Part shown: one piece after another, positions 6,921 through 9,665 of the stretch
Position numbering within the stretch: the first letter of the stretch is position 1
How the letters are laid out: every line of letters begins with the position of its first letter
Origin: Methylococcaceae bacterium
Lineage (GTDB): Bacteria; Pseudomonadota; Gammaproteobacteria; Methylococcales; Methylomonadaceae
Direction of reading: 5' to 3'
DNA: 9,665 nucleotides
Assembly (NCBI GenBank): GCA_947505055.1
Contig: CANNLO010000160.1
Location: 1-9,665 of the forward strand
Program-made: the position numbers and the translations under genes
Notes under the pieces: generated by a model
Told to the model about the DNA's origin: nothing
Seen by the model: the letters and a program-made list of their open reading frames with translations, nothing else
The model's database searches: none

Positions 6921-7436
6921 ATGCATAGATTGAGAGATAAAATTCGCGACATTCCTGACTTTCCAAAACCAGGCATTATATTCAAGGATATTACGCCGCT
7001 AGTCAAAGATCCAGCAACTTTGAGATTGGCTGTCCATCAGTTACTCCATCCTTTTCTGGGTAGAAATATTACCGTCGTTGCCGGCATGGAAGCTCGTGGC
7101 TTTATCTTTGGCTCTCTTGTCGCTTGGGAATTAGGACTACCTTTTGTTCCTTTAAGAAAACCGGGGAAACTTCCTTACGATGTCCAAAGTGTATCCTACG
7201 ATCTTGAATACGGTTCGGCAACTTTAGAGGCACATATCGATGCGTTTGATGAAAACGATCGTGTGTTATTAATTGATGATCTTCTGGCTACTGGGGGCAC
7301 AGCAAAAGCAAGCTGTGAATTGGTAGAACAACTAGGCGCAAAAGTTGAAGCTTGCGCCTTTGTAGTGGAATTGGATTTTCTTGAAGGCAGAAATAAATTA
7401 CAGGATTACGAAATTCATTCATTGTTACATTATTAA
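6921..7436 (+). CDS. apt: Adenine phosphoribosyltransferase
   Basis: This enzyme converts adenine and phosphoribosyl diphosphate (PRPP) to AMP and pyrophosphate, salvaging purines in the cytoplasm. The 171-residue length is standard for bacterial Apt. Family marks are the N-terminal IRDIPDFPKPGIIFKDITPL (residues 8-27), VVAGMEARGFIFG (about 53-65), the flexible-loop segment LRKPGKLPYD (about 78-87), and the PRPP-binding motif VLLIDDLLATGGTA (115-128) with the acidic pair D119-D120. All expected residues are present. ATG 6921 matches the family start, though the upstream bases are A-rich with no clear Shine-Dalgarno sequence. A 76-base gap separates it from the coiled-coil gene; TATAAG at 6873-6878 could be a -10 element, but no matching -35 is seen. 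It converges with mlaA and ends at a shared terminator. Confidence 0.97.
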   Translation: MHRLRDKIRDIPDFPKPGIIFKDITPLVKDPATLRLAVHQLLHPFLGRNITVVAGMEARGFIFGSLVAWELGLPFVPLRKPGKLPYDVQSVSYDLEYGSATLEAHIDAFDENDRVLLIDDLLATGGTAKASCELVEQLGAKVEACAFVVELDFLEGRNKLQDYEIHSLLHY

Positions 7437-7442
7437 AAATAC

Positions 7443-7477
7443 AGATTAAAGGCGAACTTAGTTTTCGCCATTAATCT
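7443..7477. terminator. Bidirectional terminator between apt and mlaA
   Basis: AGATTAA (7443-7449) pairs with TTAATCT (7471-7477), and GGCGAA (7451-7456) pairs with TTCGCC (7464-7469). There is one A-A mismatch (7450/7470) and a 7-base loop. On the + strand, T-rich sequence follows (7478-7499). On the - strand, the stem is followed by GTATTTTT. It therefore serves both apt and mlaA. The mlaA stop codon (7471-7473, complement strand) lies within the stem. Confidence 0.85.
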
Positions 7478-8463
7478 TTATTTCTTCTTTTCTTTTTTGA
7501 GGCAATGAATTTATCAAGTTTTTTACCCGCTTCTTCATACGCTTTAGTAGAAGTAACAAATGACTGGGCAGCGCTGTCAAATGATTGCGAGGCCTTTGAA
7601 AAGCTTTTGGAATCGGCTTCAAGACGGAGGGTAAATCCCGATTTTTTCCCAGAATTGTTTTGCAAACCTTGCGCTAATCCTGATCCTTTATTTCCGTCAA
7701 GCGACTGGTCGCCAAGGTCCTCTAAGTCAAGCGATGCTTCAGACTTTCCATCTGTAGCCAAATTGTTTCGCCATTGTAAGAATGATTCTCGCGTGAAGAC
7801 GTAAGGATCAAGGGCTGCCTCGTCGATAAACTTCAACGCACCATCTGCATTTGCACGTTTATCTATCATGGCAACCGCTGCTATGGGTTGTGCGCTTTCC
7901 ATAATGCTGAGCCATTTAAGATGAACGCCGGCATAAGTAGCTGGATTTGCAGCCGCATCAAATACTGCAGCAGGCATACCACGAGCTGTTGATGGACCGA
8001 AAATAGGTAATACTACATAAGAACCTTGTGGCACACCCCAGACCGCGAAGGTCTGATCAAAATCTTCCTGGTTTTGCTCTAAACCTAAATCCTTCGCCAC
8101 ATCAACAAGACCGAGTAAACCTAACGTTGAGTTGATTGCAAACCGGCCGGTATCTTCAGCACTTTGTGAAAATTTGGCCTGTAAAACATCATTAATAACC
8201 ACATTGATGTTTTCCAAATTGTTAAAAAAATTAGATACACCAGTTTGCATGAACTTTGGTGTTATCCATTTATAACCATTTACAACAGGTTTTGCTAAAT
8301 AGTCGTCAAATGAATCATTAAAACGAAACATTTTTCTATTAAAGCTTTCATAAGGATCGCTCTTATTAGTAGCAACTTGCTGATTTTCCGTATCTTCTGC
8401 AACTGCGCTGTTTACGATAAAAATACAGAAAAACAAGCCAAAATAAAACAGCGACAACTTCAT
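7471..8463 (-). CDS. mlaA: MlaA/VacJ family outer-membrane lipid asymmetry protein, extended C-terminus
   Basis: MlaA is an outer-membrane ring-shaped channel that removes misplaced phospholipids from the outer leaflet and hands them to periplasmic MlaC. The start at 8463 is chosen because an AAGGGA ribosome site lies just upstream and a signal peptide begins there directly; ATGs at 8499 and 8493 would add an unlikely charged leader. The protein has 330 residues. The signal peptide is about 1-22, ending SAVA before EDTEN. No lipobox is seen: the only cysteine in the leader (C13) follows Phe-Phe. The family motif DPYESFNRKMFRFND covers 36-50, and the core runs to about 235, including FDQTFAVWGVPQGSYVVLPIFGPS. 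A tail of about 95 residues exceeds E. coli MlaA; it has a Gly/Asn-rich linker, six heptads (281-322) and a Lys/Arg end. The gene follows mlaC. Confidence 0.92.
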   Translation of the reverse strand: MKLSLFYFGLFFCIFIVNSAVAEDTENQQVATNKSDPYESFNRKMFRFNDSFDDYLAKPVVNGYKWITPKFMQTGVSNFFNNLENINVVINDVLQAKFSQSAEDTGRFAINSTLGLLGLVDVAKDLGLEQNQEDFDQTFAVWGVPQGSYVVLPIFGPSTARGMPAAVFDAAANPATYAGVHLKWLSIMESAQPIAAVAMIDKRANADGALKFIDEAALDPYVFTRESFLQWRNNLATDGKSEASLDLEDLGDQSLDGNKGSGLAQGLQNNSGKKSGFTLRLEADSKSFSKASQSFDSAAQSFVTSTKAYEEAGKKLDKFIASKKKRRNKD

Positions 8464-8505
8464 TATTCCCTTTTCGTTATTTATTGTCTTCATTGACATA
8501 AAAAC

Positions 8506-9123
8506 CTATTGTTTTGAATAACTTACAATTTTTTCGTTAATCTTGTTGATTAGCGCATCAAAGCCTTCACGTTCTAAAATGGAGGTATATTCCGATCGCT
8601 TCAAAGCCAAATCGCTAACTCCATTAGCAATTATGTTAATTATACGCCAGCTATTGCCTTTTTCCTTAAGCATATAGTCAAATTTTACCGGCTTGTCATC
8701 AGGGATAACCAAATGCGAATGCACAACCACCCCACCTCGCGTCGTTTCTTCTTCTGAATCAAAAACAAAAGATTCACCGGAATAATCTTTAAAATTATGT
8801 GCATAAGAAGCGATGCTCAGGCGGCTAAAAACATCAACAAGTTTTTGTTGTTGTTCCTCAGATAGCTTCTCACCTTCTTTACCAACAACAATGCGAGCAA
8901 TTTTTGTTAAGTCGTGACTGTTCGTTACTGGCTCTGTCAGCTTCTCATAACGTCCAGAATAGCCAAGTTTTTTACCGTCTTTCATTATGCTAATGAGATC
9001 GGTCTGAAATTTATCTACAACTTGTTTTGCAGAAACGCCCGCTTCATCCTGAGCAACTGCCTGCACCGTCCCTAAAACAAAGAACATGAAAACAACCAAT
9101 AACTTCATATTTTTAAAAAACAT
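8506..9123 (-). CDS. mlaC: MlaC/HpnM-family periplasmic lipid-binding protein
   Basis: MlaC (Ttg2D) proteins carry phospholipids across the periplasm between MlaA and the inner-membrane MlaFEDB complex. Members found in hopanoid clusters are called HpnM. ATG 9123 is chosen because AAGAGG lies six bases upstream; a GTG at 9147 would extend the frame but has less support. The 205-residue product has a signal peptide (MFFKNMKLLVVFMFFVLGTVQAVA, cleavage after about residue 24). The mature domain contains TKIARIVVGKEGEKLSEEQQQKLVDVF, an SYAHNFKDYSGESFVF segment, VKFDYMLKEKGNSWRIINIIANGVSDLALKRSEY and a helical LEREGFDALINKINEKI end, all in the expected order. It lies between hpnH (128 bases upstream) and mlaA (42 bases downstream), so a role in moving hopanoid-associated lipids is plausible but inferred. 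No mlaBDEF genes are in the window. Confidence 0.92.
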   Translation of the reverse strand: MFFKNMKLLVVFMFFVLGTVQAVAQDEAGVSAKQVVDKFQTDLISIMKDGKKLGYSGRYEKLTEPVTNSHDLTKIARIVVGKEGEKLSEEQQQKLVDVFSRLSIASYAHNFKDYSGESFVFDSEEETTRGGVVVHSHLVIPDDKPVKFDYMLKEKGNSWRIINIIANGVSDLALKRSEYTSILEREGFDALINKINEKIVSYSKQ

Positions 9124-9168
9124 AAAAAACCTCTTTAAAACCAACACGTATTCATAACGCTGTATTGA

Positions 9169-9226
9169 TTGGATTAGGTACTAGCCATAACATGCCTGGC
9201 ATGTGGGTAAGCTAATACCAATCCAA
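9169..9226. repeat. 58-bp nested imperfect inverted repeat between hpnH and mlaC
   Basis: The outer arms are TTGGATT-A-GGTA-C-TAGC (9169-9185) and GCTA-A-TACC-AATCCAA (9211-9226), which pair over 15 bp with one bulged A and one C-A mismatch. Inside, ACATGC (9190-9195) pairs with GCATGT (9199-9204) around CTG. Transcribed from the hpnH side this would form a long two-part hairpin. No T-run follows on the - strand, so it is probably not a simple terminator. It may be an mRNA processing or stability element, a protein site, or one copy of a dispersed repeat. Confidence 0.6.
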
Positions 9227-9251
9227 CCTATTAACTGCAAATTTGGCCTTA

Positions 9252-9665
9252 TTACTTGACCATTTCTACTCTTACAGGAATTCCTGCAATCGTCGATGGA
9301 CGGACTTCACTGGCATATTCAGGTGTAGGTTCAGGCACCATTTCGCCTTCGGTTTTTGGTCCTCTAATCGACGTCCATAAAGCCTTCAAAGGATGATTTA
9401 ACATATCTTCAACCGCCGTTGCTTCATAACCGCAATGGGCCATACAGCTTGCACATTTTGGATTATTAACCGTACCGTATTTTTCCCAGGGCGTTGTATC
9501 CAAAAGCTCCTGAAATGTTGAAACATAGCCTTCATCAGCAAGAAGATAACAAGGTTTTTGCCAACCGAAAACGTTGCGCGTCGGATTGCCCCAAGGTGTG
9601 CAGTCATAATTTTGATTACCCGCCAAGAAATCAAGATAAAGCGAAGAGTGATTTAATTTCCAGTT
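9252..9665 (-). CDS. hpnH: Hopanoid biosynthesis radical SAM protein HpnH, C-terminal part
   Basis: The frame is open to the window edge and gives the last 137 residues of HpnH; the N-terminus with the radical SAM CxxxCxxC cluster lies outside. HpnH adds a 5'-deoxyadenosyl group to hopene (diploptene), giving adenosylhopane, the precursor of bacteriohopanepolyols. Recognisable segments are SSLYLDFLAGNQNYDCTPWGNPTRNVFGWQKPCYLL, then TFQELL, WEKYGT, and the conserved KCASCMAHCGYEATAV with C-x2-C-x3-C spacing. The last residues, VRVEMVK, end at TAA (9252-9254 on the complement). The seven residues at the window edge (NWKLNHS) remain in frame. No truncation is seen apart from the window edge. mlaC and mlaA follow on the same strand, so hpnH may be the first of a three-gene run, with an inverted repeat in the hpnH-mlaC gap. 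Confidence 0.95.
   Translation of the reverse strand, partial: NWKLNHSSLYLDFLAGNQNYDCTPWGNPTRNVFGWQKPCYLLADEGYVSTFQELLDTTPWEKYGTVNNPKCASCMAHCGYEATAVEDMLNHPLKALWTSIRGPKTEGEMVPEPTPEYASEVRPSTIAGIPVRVEMVK

Noticed and set aside
7505..7804. 99-codon open frame on the + strand inside mlaA
   Set aside because: It is antisense to the repetitive mlaA tail and has no ribosome site or family resemblance.
8464..8499. Longer mlaA product starting at 8499
   Set aside because: It would place a 12-residue polar leader before the signal peptide; the AAGGGA site points to 8463.

Overview
The window looks like a chromosomal segment of a moderately AT-rich, hopanoid-producing gammaproteobacterium. HflD is a gammaproteobacterial marker. 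The partial HpnH at the right edge shows hopanoid synthesis. The combination would fit a methanotroph of the Methylococcales, but that placement is inference. No phage, transposon, tRNA, rRNA or CRISPR sequence was seen.

Left edge (1-700): the last 37 codons of a probable polyprenyl (farnesyl-type) diphosphate synthase, then two tandem hairpins acting as terminator, then an unrecognised 65-residue ORF behind a possible promoter.

Centre, + strand (702-7436): a closely packed run of genes. It holds an EAL-HDOD signalling protein, hflD two bases later, and an ABC ATPase eight bases after that. A 168-bp gap follows, then an ABC-2 permease overlapping a GldG-type auxiliary protein by four bases, two unrecognised helical/coiled-coil proteins, and apt. 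ATPase, permease and GldG-like protein form a three-part exporter of the GldA-GldF-GldG type. The next two genes are spaced as though they belong to the same unit and could be undescribed partners of it.

Right, - strand (7471-9665): hpnH (partial, running out of the window), an MlaC/HpnM periplasmic lipid carrier and an MlaA outer-membrane lipid channel, read in that order. This suggests a link between making adenosylhopane-type hopanoids and moving lipids between inner and outer membrane. A nested inverted repeat lies between hpnH and mlaC. The mlaA product has no lipobox and carries a long C-terminal tail with six seven-residue repeats. apt and mlaA converge on one bidirectional hairpin terminator that contains the mlaA stop codon.
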